Of a stretch of DNA of 64,000 nucleotides, positions 7,402 through 14,936 are shown piece after piece. The notes beneath the pieces were generated by a model. The model was not told where the DNA came from, made no database searches, and saw only the letters and a program-made list of their open reading frames with translations. Origin of the DNA: Streptomyces sp. Ag109_O5-1 (lineage in GTDB: Bacteria; Actinomycetota; Actinomycetes; Streptomycetales; Streptomycetaceae); NCBI RefSeq assembly GCF_003814875.1, contig NZ_RKQF01000001.1, positions 7,440,001 through 7,504,000 on the forward strand, given 5' to 3'. A program made the translations under genes and the position numbers. The stretch's first letter is position 1, and every line of letters starts with the position of its first letter.

Positions 7402-9533
7402 AGAAAGTGTCCTTTTCGTGTGCCCGAGAGGGGGGTGGTAGCCGGGTCGGCGCCGCTGCGGGGCGCGGGGATGGGAAGGAGAGGGGAGTGCAGGCGGTGA
7501 AGAGCGGGCGGCAGCCACCAGTTGCGGTGGTCGAGCAGGCGCATCAGGGCCGGCACGAGGACGAGGCGGACGACGGTGGCGTCCAGGAGCACGGCCGTGG
7601 CCACGAGGAAGCCCAGTTGCTGAAGGTCCTGCTGACGGGTGGTCATCAGCACGGCGAAGACGCAGGCCAGGGTGGCGGCCGCGGTGGTGATGGGGCGGGC
7701 GGTCTCGGCGAGGCCGTCCGCGACGGCCCGACGGCAGTCGCCGTGTGCGCGGTAGTGCTCGGTGATGCGGTGGACCAGGAAGATCTCGTAGTCCATGGAC
7801 ACACCGAACACGATGGTCAACGCCACTAGGGGAATGCCGAGATGAACGCTGTCCGCAGTGTGCCGTGTGGTCCAGGCGAGCAGGCCGAACGACGCTGCCA
7901 GGGACAGCGCGTTCATGAACAGGGCCTTGAGGGGGATCAGGACGCTGCGGAAGGCGAGGAACATGAGCGCGAACGACGTGGCCAGCACGAGGGCGGCGAC
8001 GTGCCACAAGGCGGCGTTCATCGCTGCCCGGAAGTCGGCCACCATGGCGGCCGGGCCGGTTGCGTAGAACTTCTGGCCGGCAGGCAGGAATTGACGGGCA
8101 GCCGAGCGGATGGAGGCAGTCAGCTCGGCGGCGGCCGGGGCGTCGACGGGGACACGGTCGGTGAGGGCCAGGACCGTCAGGTCGTGGCCGTTGTCCAGGG
8201 TGGCGACCGTGGAGATACGCGGATCGGCGCGCAGGCGGTCGGACAGTGCGCCGGTGTCCACCGGCCCCTGCTCCGCGGTGTGAGGAAAGGCGAGGAAGGT
8301 GATGTTGGCCAGGCCGTCGGCTTCGATCTGCCGCATGCCTCGTCCGGCTTCGGTGTCCACCAGCGCGGTGCGGTCGATGCGCACGCCCAGCCTCAGGTCG
8401 CTCAGCGGGGTCGCGGCGATCAGCAGCACGGCACCGGCCGCGAGCAGGTAGCGCCAGGGGCGGCCCATCAGATGGTGCGCCCAGCGCAGCCAGACCTTGG
8501 TGCCGTGGTCCGGGCGGTGCCTTCGGGGCAGGCGGCCGAACTCCAGCATCGGCTCGATGCACGGGAGTACGGCGGGGAGCAGGGTCGTGGCGGTGGCCGT
8601 GGCGACCAGGGTGGCCACGGCCACCGCCAGCCCCATCGTGCGGAAGACGTCCACCCCGACGACGAGCAGGGCCGCACTGGCCAGGACGACGGCACCCGCA
8701 CACCAGGCGATCGCGTGGCCGGCTGTCCCCCTGGCCCGGCAGGAGGCTTCATACGGGTCGGCGCCCTGTTCCCGCGCATGGCGGTAGCGCAACAGGAACA
8801 GCAACGCGTAGTCCAAACCAAGGCCGAAGCCCACCGACGTGGCCACAGCCAGGGTCAGCGTGTCCACGTCCGACACCAGCGCGAAAGCGAGCAGGGCCCC
8901 GGTACTCACCAAGACGGCGAGGCCCGCCGCCAAAAGCGGCACCAAGGCGGCACCGAGCGATCCCAGGCCGGCCACCAGGAGCACCAACGCGAGGGGGACC
9001 GCCAGCACCTCGGCACGCTGCAGGGACCGCAGATCGGTGTGGACCAGGGCGTCGTAGACAGGTGCGGGACCCGTCACCGCGACACTGACGTGCCCCCGGG
9101 AGGCGGCAGCCGCAGCCGCATGCGCGGCTTCACGCACCGCCGGGATGCTCTCCTGCGCCGATTCGGGACCGCCGGCAAGCCCGACTAGAAGATAGGCGTG
9201 ATGCGGATCAAGGCCCGGAAAGTCCGGCACCGCCATGATCCGGCCCACCCCCTCCACCGAGGCCACAGCTCCGGCCACCGCTTCCACGGACCGCTGGTAC
9301 GGCTCGTCCACCCGGACGCGCAGGGACGGCGAGCTGAAGGCCAGGACGAGACTGCCGTTACCCAAGCCGGGCATATCGCGTTCGATCAAGACGGCAGCCC
9401 GGGCGGATTCACTGTCCCCCACCTGCGGAACGCCCCCGCGCACATGGCCGACACCAACAGGCGAAACCAGCAAAGCCGCCACAGCCGCAATCGCCCATAC
9501 CAGGCCGACCCACCCACGCCATGAAACCCGCAC
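7398..9533 (-). CDS. MMPL/RND-family transporter
   Basis: A 711-residue membrane protein with the duplicated MMPL layout: one N-terminal membrane helix, a large extracytoplasmic loop, five helices, then the same again. Both halves carry the signature loop with paired Asp-Tyr, GFGLGLDYALLFLLRYRH and VFGVSMDYEIFLVHRITEH, whose aspartates belong to the proton relay of RND/MMPL pumps. Such proteins export lipids, lipid-like metabolites or drugs. The GTG at 9533 is chosen because GGGAGG sits five bases upstream. The longer frame from 9617 has no such site and adds 28 residues rich in charged residues ahead of the first helix. It overlaps the following secreted-protein gene by 4 bp. No regulator is adjacent. 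Confidence 0.88.
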   Translation of the reverse strand: MRVSWRGWVGLVWAIAAVAALLVSPVGVGHVRGGVPQVGDSESARAAVLIERDMPGLGNGSLVLAFSSPSLRVRVDEPYQRSVEAVAGAVASVEGVGRIMAVPDFPGLDPHHAYLLVGLAGGPESAQESIPAVREAAHAAAAAASRGHVSVAVTGPAPVYDALVHTDLRSLQRAEVLAVPLALVLLVAGLGSLGAALVPLLAAGLAVLVSTGALLAFALVSDVDTLTLAVATSVGFGLGLDYALLFLLRYRHAREQGADPYEASCRARGTAGHAIAWCAGAVVLASAALLVVGVDVFRTMGLAVAVATLVATATATTLLPAVLPCIEPMLEFGRLPRRHRPDHGTKVWLRWAHHLMGRPWRYLLAAGAVLLIAATPLSDLRLGVRIDRTALVDTEAGRGMRQIEADGLANITFLAFPHTAEQGPVDTGALSDRLRADPRISTVATLDNGHDLTVLALTDRVPVDAPAAAELTASIRSAARQFLPAGQKFYATGPAAMVADFRAAMNAALWHVAALVLATSFALMFLAFRSVLIPLKALFMNALSLAASFGLLAWTTRHTADSVHLGIPLVALTIVFGVSMDYEIFLVHRITEHYRAHGDCRRAVADGLAETARPITTAAATLACVFAVLMTTRQQDLQQLGFLVATAVLLDATVVRLVLVPALMRLLDHRNWWLPPALHRLHSPLLPIPAPRSGADPATTPLSGTRKGHFL

Positions 9534-9718
9534 GCCCACCTCCCGATCAGCCTCTCGCCCACACGGCACGCCCGGACGGCCGTCGCACCGCTGCCCCCAG
9601 CGGGACTCATTCACCACATACTTGAGAGAGTTCTGATGAACTGCCCTTAACGGTCCGGCCCGTACGCGTGAGGAGCGACCGCACCCCCCATAGCCGTGCA
9701 GGGCCCGGACGTCGAAGG

Positions 9719-10002
9719 TCAGCGGCTCCCAGAAGGCGGATCAAGGAGTTCGCCGAGCGTGAAGCCGAGCAGCAAGCTGACCTGCCGCTCAAGTCCGGCA
9801 ACCTCCGTCTCCACCGGTTCGCCTTTGCCCTGAACCGATCACCACGGGCGATGATGCAGGCGGTGCCATCCGCCATGCCCTGGCACGCCAGATCCACGAC
9901 CGCATCCAGCCCGTCCTCGCTCGCGCGGTCGGCGAAATCCGACAGCGCGGCCCGCACGGCGTCGCCCCCGCGTTCGAGGATGCTCCAGAACTCGTAGTCC
10001 AT
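9719..10002 (-). pseudogene. Frameshifted small hypothetical gene
   Basis: The frame starting at the ATG at 10002 reads MDYEFWSILERGGD...ACQGMADGTACIIARGDR and then loses coding character. From about 9835 another frame takes over, reading GEPVETEVAGLERQVSLLLGFTLGELL and stopping at the TGA at 9719-9721. The two halves together have good Streptomyces codon use and a sensible length of about 94 residues, and the span is not a multiple of three. A single-base frameshift near 9830-9840 (around CAGGGCAAAGGCG) explains this. No family is recognised. Confidence 0.5.
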
Positions 10003-10032
10003 CGGATGGTCAAACGATCAACCCACTGATCA

Positions 10033-10064
10033 GGCACGGGGATCAGGTACTCAGAAGCCGTGCC
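10033..10064. promoter_or_regulatory. Inverted repeat among TGATCA palindromes
   Basis: GGCACGG at 10033-10039 pairs with CCGTGCC at 10058-10064. The arms are flanked by TGATCA sites on both sides (10027-10032 and 10070-10075). The region lies upstream of the frameshifted gene and just left of the IS-like block, so it may be an old operator or an element end. Confidence 0.35.
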
Positions 10065-10072
10065 TCTACTGA

Positions 10073-11170
10073 TCATGGGTACGCTTCTGATCGCAGAGAT
10101 TCCACGGCCGGTTGATCTCGACCACCGATCATGGAACGCACGGGTCGAACAAGCTCCTCGCCGCGGTGATCTCCCGGCGGCACGCGCATGAAGGCGGGGC
10201 CTCTCGGTAGCTCGGGGATGCGAATCGAACCGAGCAATGCCGGGAGGCCATGATGTCGTTGTCGTACGCGTCCGAGTCCGTCCAGTTCAACTCGGTTGCT
10301 CCATCGTGTGATTGCCTCGCGCATGTGTACGGCAACGCGGCCGATCATCCCGATCGGGTGCGCCGGTATCCGTCGGACATGACGGACGCGGAGTGGGCAG
10401 TGGTGCGGGACGCGATGCCGGTGCCGGCTTGGCTGGAAGGCCGCGGCGGGCAGCCGGAGGGCTACTGCCACCGCGTGATGCTCGACGCGATCCGGTACGT
10501 CACCGACAACGGCATCAAGTGGCGGGCGATGCCGGTGGACTTCCCGCCATGGGACCGGGTCTACGCGTTTTTCCGCCGCTGGCGCGATCACGCCCTGGTC
10601 AGGGAGTTCCACGACCGGCTCCGGTCGAAAGTCCGCGAGAACCTGGGCCGCGATGCGGAGCCGAGTGCGGGTGTGATCGACTCGAAGTCGGTCAAGGCGG
10701 ACGCCGTCGTCGGTGCGGACAGCCGTGGCTTCGACGGCGGGAAGCTGGTCAACGGGCGTAAGCGGCATGTCGTGGTCGACACGCTCGGCCTGCTGCTGGG
10801 TGTGATGGTCACCGCAGCGGACACCGGTGATCGCGCCGCCGCGCAGGTCCTGCTGCGGCAAGTCGCCGACACACACCACCAGTTGGAACTGGTCTGGGCC
10901 GACGGCGGCTACACCGGCGGCCTCGTCGAGTACTGCCTGGCCACGTTCGCGCTGGTGTTGGCGATCGTCAAGCGCAGCGACGACACGCGCGGCTTCGTGG
11001 TGCTGCCCAAGCGGTGGATCGTCGAGCGGTTCTTCGCCCACCTGATGCGCACCCGCCGCCTGGCACGCGACTTCGAACGCCGCACCACCAGCGCCGAGGC
11101 GATGGTCTACTGGTCGATGACCCTGCTCATGACGCGCCGCCTTGCCCGGCCGGGCCCTGGGCCAGGGTGA
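10073..11170 (+). mobile_element. IS5-type insertion sequence, ends not resolved
   Basis: The interval holds the transposase gene and about 180 bp of left flank that is also similar to the decayed copy at 3.65 kb, which supports it belonging to the element. I could not find a matching inverted repeat on the right side. The transposase 3' end runs into the convergent IS-associated ORF, so the right end may be lost. Limits are approximate. Confidence 0.45.
10253..11170 (+). CDS. IS5-family DDE transposase
   Basis: About 305 residues, full length for single-ORF IS5-type transposases. YPSDMTDAEWAVV is the usual N-terminal domain start. The DDE catalytic residues are visible, numbered from the first of two tandem ATGs: Asp144 in VIDSKSVKAD, Asp218 in WADGGYTG, and Glu259 in the Y/V-(2)-R-(3)-E-type motif WIVERFFAHLMRTRRLARDFERR. 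It would cut and paste the element through a Mg2+-dependent mechanism. ATG 10253 has GGGAGG five bases upstream; ATG 10250 is only two bases from it. The last residues (RPGPGPG) differ from the common C terminus, and the 3' end overlaps the convergent ORF by 44 bp, which hints at a rearranged right end. Confidence 0.88.
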   Translation: MSLSYASESVQFNSVAPSCDCLAHVYGNAADHPDRVRRYPSDMTDAEWAVVRDAMPVPAWLEGRGGQPEGYCHRVMLDAIRYVTDNGIKWRAMPVDFPPWDRVYAFFRRWRDHALVREFHDRLRSKVRENLGRDAEPSAGVIDSKSVKADAVVGADSRGFDGGKLVNGRKRHVVVDTLGLLLGVMVTAADTGDRAAAQVLLRQVADTHHQLELVWADGGYTGGLVEYCLATFALVLAIVKRSDDTRGFVVLPKRWIVERFFAHLMRTRRLARDFERRTTSAEAMVYWSMTLLMTRRLARPGPGPG

Positions 11171-11663
11171 ACCGGCCCGGCTGCCGCTCGGCCAGCCAGC
11201 CCCGCGCGACCAGGCGTTTCGCCTTCGACCGCAGCGCCTCCACCTTGGCCGGCACCGCGACTAGGCCGAACACCACGGCCAACTCCTGGCAGGTCAGCGG
11301 CCCTTGATGGAGCCGGTGCCGGTCCGCGAGGGCCTGGAGGATGCGCTGATAGTCCACCGACAACACCGACCAGGCCAGTCCCTCACGCCACACAGGCACC
11401 TGCGATTTCGCCTTCGCCGCCTGCCCGGGCGCCGAGCGCGCGTCCGCGTCCCGTGGGCCGGGTGCGGCCTCCTCATCAGCAACGCTGCCGCCGCCCGGAG
11501 CCAGGACCGTGCCCACTCGCCTGCGGGCGATCACCCACTCCTGCCATTCCTGCTCGGCCGCGGCCAGTTCCGCCTGGATGCGGTCGGCTTCCTCACGCAA
11601 CCCGTCGACACGACGGCGAGCGGCGAGCTCGTGCTGTTCCAGCAGTCCGACGACTGACGGCAT
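11127..11663 (-). CDS. IS-associated coiled-coil/HTH hypothetical protein
   Basis: A 178-residue protein starting MPSVVGLLEQHELAARRRVDGLREEADRIQAELAAAEQEW, a long charged helix likely to form a coiled coil. A low-complexity linker follows, then a C-terminal winged-helix-like part (VDYQRILQALADRHR, TCQELAVVFGLVAVPAKVEALRSKAKRLVARGWLAE). This arrangement is one I recall as very abundant and multicopy in Streptomyces, often beside transposases. Its role is unknown; a DNA-binding accessory to transposition is possible. The ATG at 11663 has GGGAGG six bases upstream, so the 18-residue upstream extension is rejected. The 3' end overlaps the transposase 3' end convergently. Confidence 0.65.
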   Translation of the reverse strand: MPSVVGLLEQHELAARRRVDGLREEADRIQAELAAAEQEWQEWVIARRRVGTVLAPGGGSVADEEAAPGPRDADARSAPGQAAKAKSQVPVWREGLAWSVLSVDYQRILQALADRHRLHQGPLTCQELAVVFGLVAVPAKVEALRSKAKRLVARGWLAERQPGRFTLAQGPAGQGGAS

Positions 11664-11722
11664 CCGCAACCTCCCGGGGAGCGACGACACGACACGCCAC
11701 CACTCCCACCGAATCACCGGCC

Positions 11723-11827
11723 CTATGCCTGACCAGCGAAAACACCGCCCTCAGATTCGGAACGACAACAACCACTGAGAGCGGCCAGAGCCGCTGCTGT
11801 AAGAATGCGCGCCTGTGGGCGTTGCAT
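11723..11827 (-). pseudogene. Truncated lipoprotein: signal peptide and lipobox only
   Basis: A short frame of 34 codons with excellent initiation signals: GGGGGAC four bases before the ATG at 11827. It encodes a classic lipoprotein leader: basic MQRPQAR, hydrophobic ILTAAALAA, then the lipobox LSGC, continuing CRSESEGG. It stops at a TAG only 14 residues after the lipidated Cys, at the edge of the IS-associated ORF. The best reading is the 5' remnant of a larger lipoprotein gene cut by the insertion. A genuine tiny lipoprotein is also possible. Confidence 0.45.
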
Positions 11828-12173
11828 AAAAGTCCCCCGTGTGAAGCGAGTTGAATAGGTGATCAGTCACCACAACCCTACGCAGCCGCTTTCCCGCCGC
11901 CACTGGGGAAAACCCCCCAATGCCAGGACTGGGCCGCCCTCGACGGCCGCCCGGGAGGGAGCTTGCGATACCGCCGGGCTCCACCGGAAGGGTCCGCTGC
12001 AACCGACTGCGCGCGCCCACCAGGAGACGCACAGTGCGATCTGCCGCATGACGGCTCCCGAGCCGCTGGAACGGATCACCGCGCGACGCGCGGAGCGCGA
12101 ACCCGGGTGCTGGGCTTCTACTGTTGGTTCACGGCTACTCGCGCTCTGACGAGCGGTCGTCTTCCCGTGCCCT
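11828..12173. other. Intergenic region without recognised gene
   Basis: The stretch contains the palindrome GGTGATCAGTCACC at 11858-11871, upstream of the truncated lipoprotein start, which could be a promoter or operator for it. Open frames on both strands here (for example 11859-12149) have poor codon use and no ribosome binding site. No RNA gene is recognised. Confidence 0.4.
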
Positions 12174-13028
12174 TCATGCGGGCGTCGAGGGTGTCATGTC
12201 CTGCGTGCCGATGACGGAGAGCAGGCTCAGCTGGGCCGCACCCTCGGTGCCGGGTGGGGCACTGAACCACAGCAGGCGCTGGCGTCCGTCCTCGCTGAAC
12301 AGGCTGTGGCAGTCCAGCTCGATGACGCCCAGGGCGGGATGGACGATGCGTTTGCGGTCGGTGCGCCGCAGGGCGACGTCGTGGGTGTCCCAGAGGGTGG
12401 CGAACTCCCGGCTGCGTCCGTGCAGCACGGCCACCATCCGGTTCACCTCCCTGTCGCTGCCGCGCCGGGCGGCGACAGCCTGGAGGTCGGCGACGAAGAC
12501 CCGGGAGTGGTGGGGGTGGTCCTCGGGCGGATAGAGGGTCCGGGCCTGAGGGTCGGTGAACCAGCGGTGGACGAAGCTCGCCTCAGGACCGCGCAGCGCC
12601 GGGGGCCGGCCGACGAGGGCGGCGGCCAGCGGGTTCTGGACGAGGGTTTCGTGCAGGTCGGTGATGACCTGGGCAGGGGTGGTGGTGAGCTGGTCCAGCA
12701 GGCCGAGCAGACCGGGCTGGACATGCGCGGTGGGGCCATGCGCCGCAGGGGGGATGGGCCGGTCGGCGAGGTGGAACAGATGGTCGCGTTCGTCGCCGTT
12801 CAGCCGCAGTGCCCGGGCCAGCGCGGCCAGGACCTGGGCCGAGGGCTGAGCGCCGCGCCCGCGTTCCAGCTCGGTGTAGTAGTCCGCGGACAGCCCGGCC
12901 AGGTGGGCGACCTCCTCGCGCCGCAGACCGGGCACCCGGCGCCGCGGGCCGGTGGGCAGCCCGACGTCGGACGGGCGGATCCGGTCGCGCCGGGACTTGA
13001 GGAACGCGGCGAGTGCGGAATGGTTCAC
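12174..13028 (-). CDS. XRE-family regulator with MmyB-like ligand-binding domain
   Basis: A 284-residue protein. Residues about 5-75 form an XRE helix-turn-helix with the family signature VPGLRREEVAHLAGLSADYYTELERGRG. Residues about 110-270 match the MmyB-like ligand-binding domain (VHRWFTDPQARTLYPPEDH, LWDTHDVALRR, HPALGVIELDCHSLF), a PAS-like fold reported to bind fatty-acid-type ligands in homologues. Regulators of this class usually control a divergently transcribed enzyme gene, and here the tautomerase gene lies 301 bp away on the other strand with an inverted repeat between them. The GTG at 13028 has AGGAG just upstream, so the 46-residue upstream extension is rejected. Confidence 0.88.
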   Translation of the reverse strand: MNHSALAAFLKSRRDRIRPSDVGLPTGPRRRVPGLRREEVAHLAGLSADYYTELERGRGAQPSAQVLAALARALRLNGDERDHLFHLADRPIPPAAHGPTAHVQPGLLGLLDQLTTTPAQVITDLHETLVQNPLAAALVGRPPALRGPEASFVHRWFTDPQARTLYPPEDHPHHSRVFVADLQAVAARRGSDREVNRMVAVLHGRSREFATLWDTHDVALRRTDRKRIVHPALGVIELDCHSLFSEDGRQRLLWFSAPPGTEGAAQLSLLSVIGTQDMTPSTPA

Positions 13029-13062
13029 GTCTCCTATCGTCGCGCGCACCGGTGGACGCAAG

Positions 13063-13083
13063 CCAGGGGATGGCAACCCCTGG
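13063..13083. promoter_or_regulatory. Operator candidate for the MmyB-type regulator
   Basis: CCAGGGG at 13063-13069 and CCCCTGG at 13077-13083 form a perfect 7-bp inverted repeat around 7 bases, 35 bp upstream of the regulator start and in the divergent promoter region. It is a good candidate for autoregulation. Confidence 0.45.
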
Positions 13084-13329
13084 GTGGGGACAGCCCTGGC
13101 TGGGGCGGGCACACCGAACCACTCTGGAGCCACGAGCGGGGCACCGCACCGGCGCCCGCTGGCCATGATCGATCGGCTGCCACGCCCACACAGACCCAGA
13201 CCCCGACAGCGGTGAACCCCACTCCGCGCTCGCCGCCGGTGTCCGCGCCGAGTGCATCCGCCGCGCCGGGCTGGGCGACCTGCTCACCGCAGGCAACTTC
13301 CCGCAACCACACATCGAAAGAGAACCACC

Positions 13330-13545
13330 ATGCCGTTCGCGAACTTCAAGGTCCCTGCCGGAACCCTCGACGAGAAGCAGAAGGAGACGATCGTCACCCG
13401 TACCACCGAGCTGTACGTCGAGATCTACGGCGAACGCGCCCGGGCCAACACCATGGTCCTGGTCGAGGAGGTCACCGACGGCGGTTGGGGCATCGGCGGC
13501 AACGTCCTAACCCTGGCCATACTCCAGCAGCCCACCGAAGACTGA
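13330..13545 (+). CDS. 4-oxalocrotonate tautomerase-family protein
   Basis: A 71-residue protein beginning MPFANFKVPAGTLDEKQKETIV. Pro2 becomes the N-terminal catalytic base after Met removal, as in 4-oxalocrotonate tautomerase, and the beta-alpha-beta pattern and length fit the superfamily. These small enzymes act as hexamers on keto-enol tautomerisation or dehalogenation of small acids. The segment VLVEEVTDGGWGIGGNVLT resembles the C-terminal hairpin of the subgroup annotated as tautomerase in actinobacteria. The ATG at 13330 is fixed by the need for Pro2. It is divergent from the XRE/MmyB regulator, its likely controller. The substrate is unknown. Confidence 0.85.
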   Translation: MPFANFKVPAGTLDEKQKETIVTRTTELYVEIYGERARANTMVLVEEVTDGGWGIGGNVLTLAILQQPTED

Positions 13546-13736
13546 CGACTCGGGACGATCCAAGGCTGGGGTGAAACGGCCGCCGGAACCGCCCCAGCCC
13601 AAACCGGGCCGCCACCCGGTCGTCGGACAGATCGGGGACGGCGGATCGAAAGGGACGGGCATGCAGGCCGGATTCGACCTGCTGCGCCTCCAGATCCTGC
13701 ACATCGACTGAGTACCGCAGCCGACTGTCACGCGGC

Positions 13737-14936
13737 TCAAAGCCCGGGCAAGTCAAGCCGGGGCAGATACGGATGAAGCAGCTGCCGCTCATCACCGTAC
13801 GCCCGCAGCTTGAACGACTCGGGCCCGGGCCGACCGGCGGAGTCGAAGGCCTCCACCACGTCCTCGACGCGCTCCCACAATTTCACCGGCCCGCTCTCCC
13901 GCACCTCCCACCCAGCGTCGCAAGGCCTCAGCGAGGCCGCAGAGCCACGGACGACATCGACGAGGTGCACGACCTCACCTACGGTGGTCATCTGAGCGTC
14001 GGGAATCGCGCATTGGGCAAGAAAGCGCAGGTGAAACCCTTCCGGACTCGCGGCTGTGATCCGCTCGGGCCCGTACCGCGCCGGCCTGCCCTTCTCCGGC
14101 AGCCCCGCACCCCAGTGGGCGGGGTTCCCGAAGGCCGGAGCCGCGTGGGCCCGAGCCGACATGAAGGAGACCGTGCCCGGCAGCAGCGGTCCCTCCGCCG
14201 TACCGTCCTCGGCGACCGTGAGGAGGACGCGCGCGTAGCCGTACAACCAGCCCGACAGCGTGAGAAGAATCTTCCCGCCCGGCCGGGTCTGCGCGATGAG
14301 CGCGCCGGGCACGGACCGGAAGGAGCAGGCGGCCACGATCCGGTCGAAGCGTGCCTCGGGCCAGTAGCCGTACAGCCCGTCCGCCACCGCCAGGGTGGGC
14401 GTGTACCCGCAGTCGTACAACGCGTCGGCCGCCACCGCCAGCCGGTCCGGATCGACGTCGATGCTCGTGACGTCGGCAGACCCGAGGCGCTCGCAGGCCA
14501 GCGCGGTGGAGTAACCGCTGCCGGTGCCGATCTCCAGCACCGTGTGTCCTTCCTCCAGGTCGGCATCGGCCCACATCCGCAGGACGAGTGACGGCAGGGT
14601 CGACGAGGAGGTCGGCGCCCCACCGTGCCGCACCCGGGGCGCGCTCCAGTCCGGCTCCCGGTCGTCGAACTGGGTGATCAGCGTGGCGTCGGAGTACGCG
14701 GCGGCCAGCCACCTGCCGTAGTCGAGTTGGGCGGTGACGGGCTCCCACACGGTCAGCCCGTGCTCGTCGGTCTCGTCGGCGGACAGATAGAAGCCCGGCA
14801 CGAACCGATGGCGGGGCACCTCTTCCACCGCCGTCAGCCAGCGGGGATCATCCACCGAACCGTTCCGCGCGAGTTGCTTCGCCATCGCCCGCCGGAGCGG
14901 AACGGCATGGGTCTCAAGGTCACTTCGCGTCGTCAT
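13737..14936 (-). CDS. PIMT-like O-methyltransferase of a graspetide cluster
   Basis: A 399-residue protein. The N-terminal part resembles protein-L-isoaspartate O-methyltransferase: helical LRRAMAKQLARNGSVDDPRWLTAVEEVPRHRFVP, then the SAM-binding VLEIGTGSGYSTALAC (about residues 132-147), SIDVDPDRLAVAADAL, and the DRIVAACSFRSVPGALIAQTRPGGKIL core. The C-terminal ~150 residues are an extension absent from housekeeping PIMT (about 210 residues). In characterised graspetide and lasso clusters such extended homologues methylate one Asp of the cyclised peptide, which then closes to an aspartimide. The start overlaps the end of the ATP-grasp gene by 17 bp, so it is the last gene of a tightly coupled three-gene operon. 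Function is assigned by context plus family and is quite secure at the operon level. Confidence 0.88.
   Translation of the reverse strand: MTTRSDLETHAVPLRRAMAKQLARNGSVDDPRWLTAVEEVPRHRFVPGFYLSADETDEHGLTVWEPVTAQLDYGRWLAAAYSDATLITQFDDREPDWSAPRVRHGGAPTSSSTLPSLVLRMWADADLEEGHTVLEIGTGSGYSTALACERLGSADVTSIDVDPDRLAVAADALYDCGYTPTLAVADGLYGYWPEARFDRIVAACSFRSVPGALIAQTRPGGKILLTLSGWLYGYARVLLTVAEDGTAEGPLLPGTVSFMSARAHAAPAFGNPAHWGAGLPEKGRPARYGPERITAASPEGFHLRFLAQCAIPDAQMTTVGEVVHLVDVVRGSAASLRPCDAGWEVRESGPVKLWERVEDVVEAFDSAGRPGPESFKLRAYGDERQLLHPYLPRLDLPGL

Noticed and set aside
6787..8703. A 638-codon minus-strand frame
   Set aside because: Its upstream two-thirds is a shadow of the MMPL gene. The C-terminal 204 codons with signal peptide form the real gene.
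11859..12149. Plus-strand 96-codon frame near 11.9 kb
   Set aside because: No ribosome binding site, weak third-position bias and no family resemblance.
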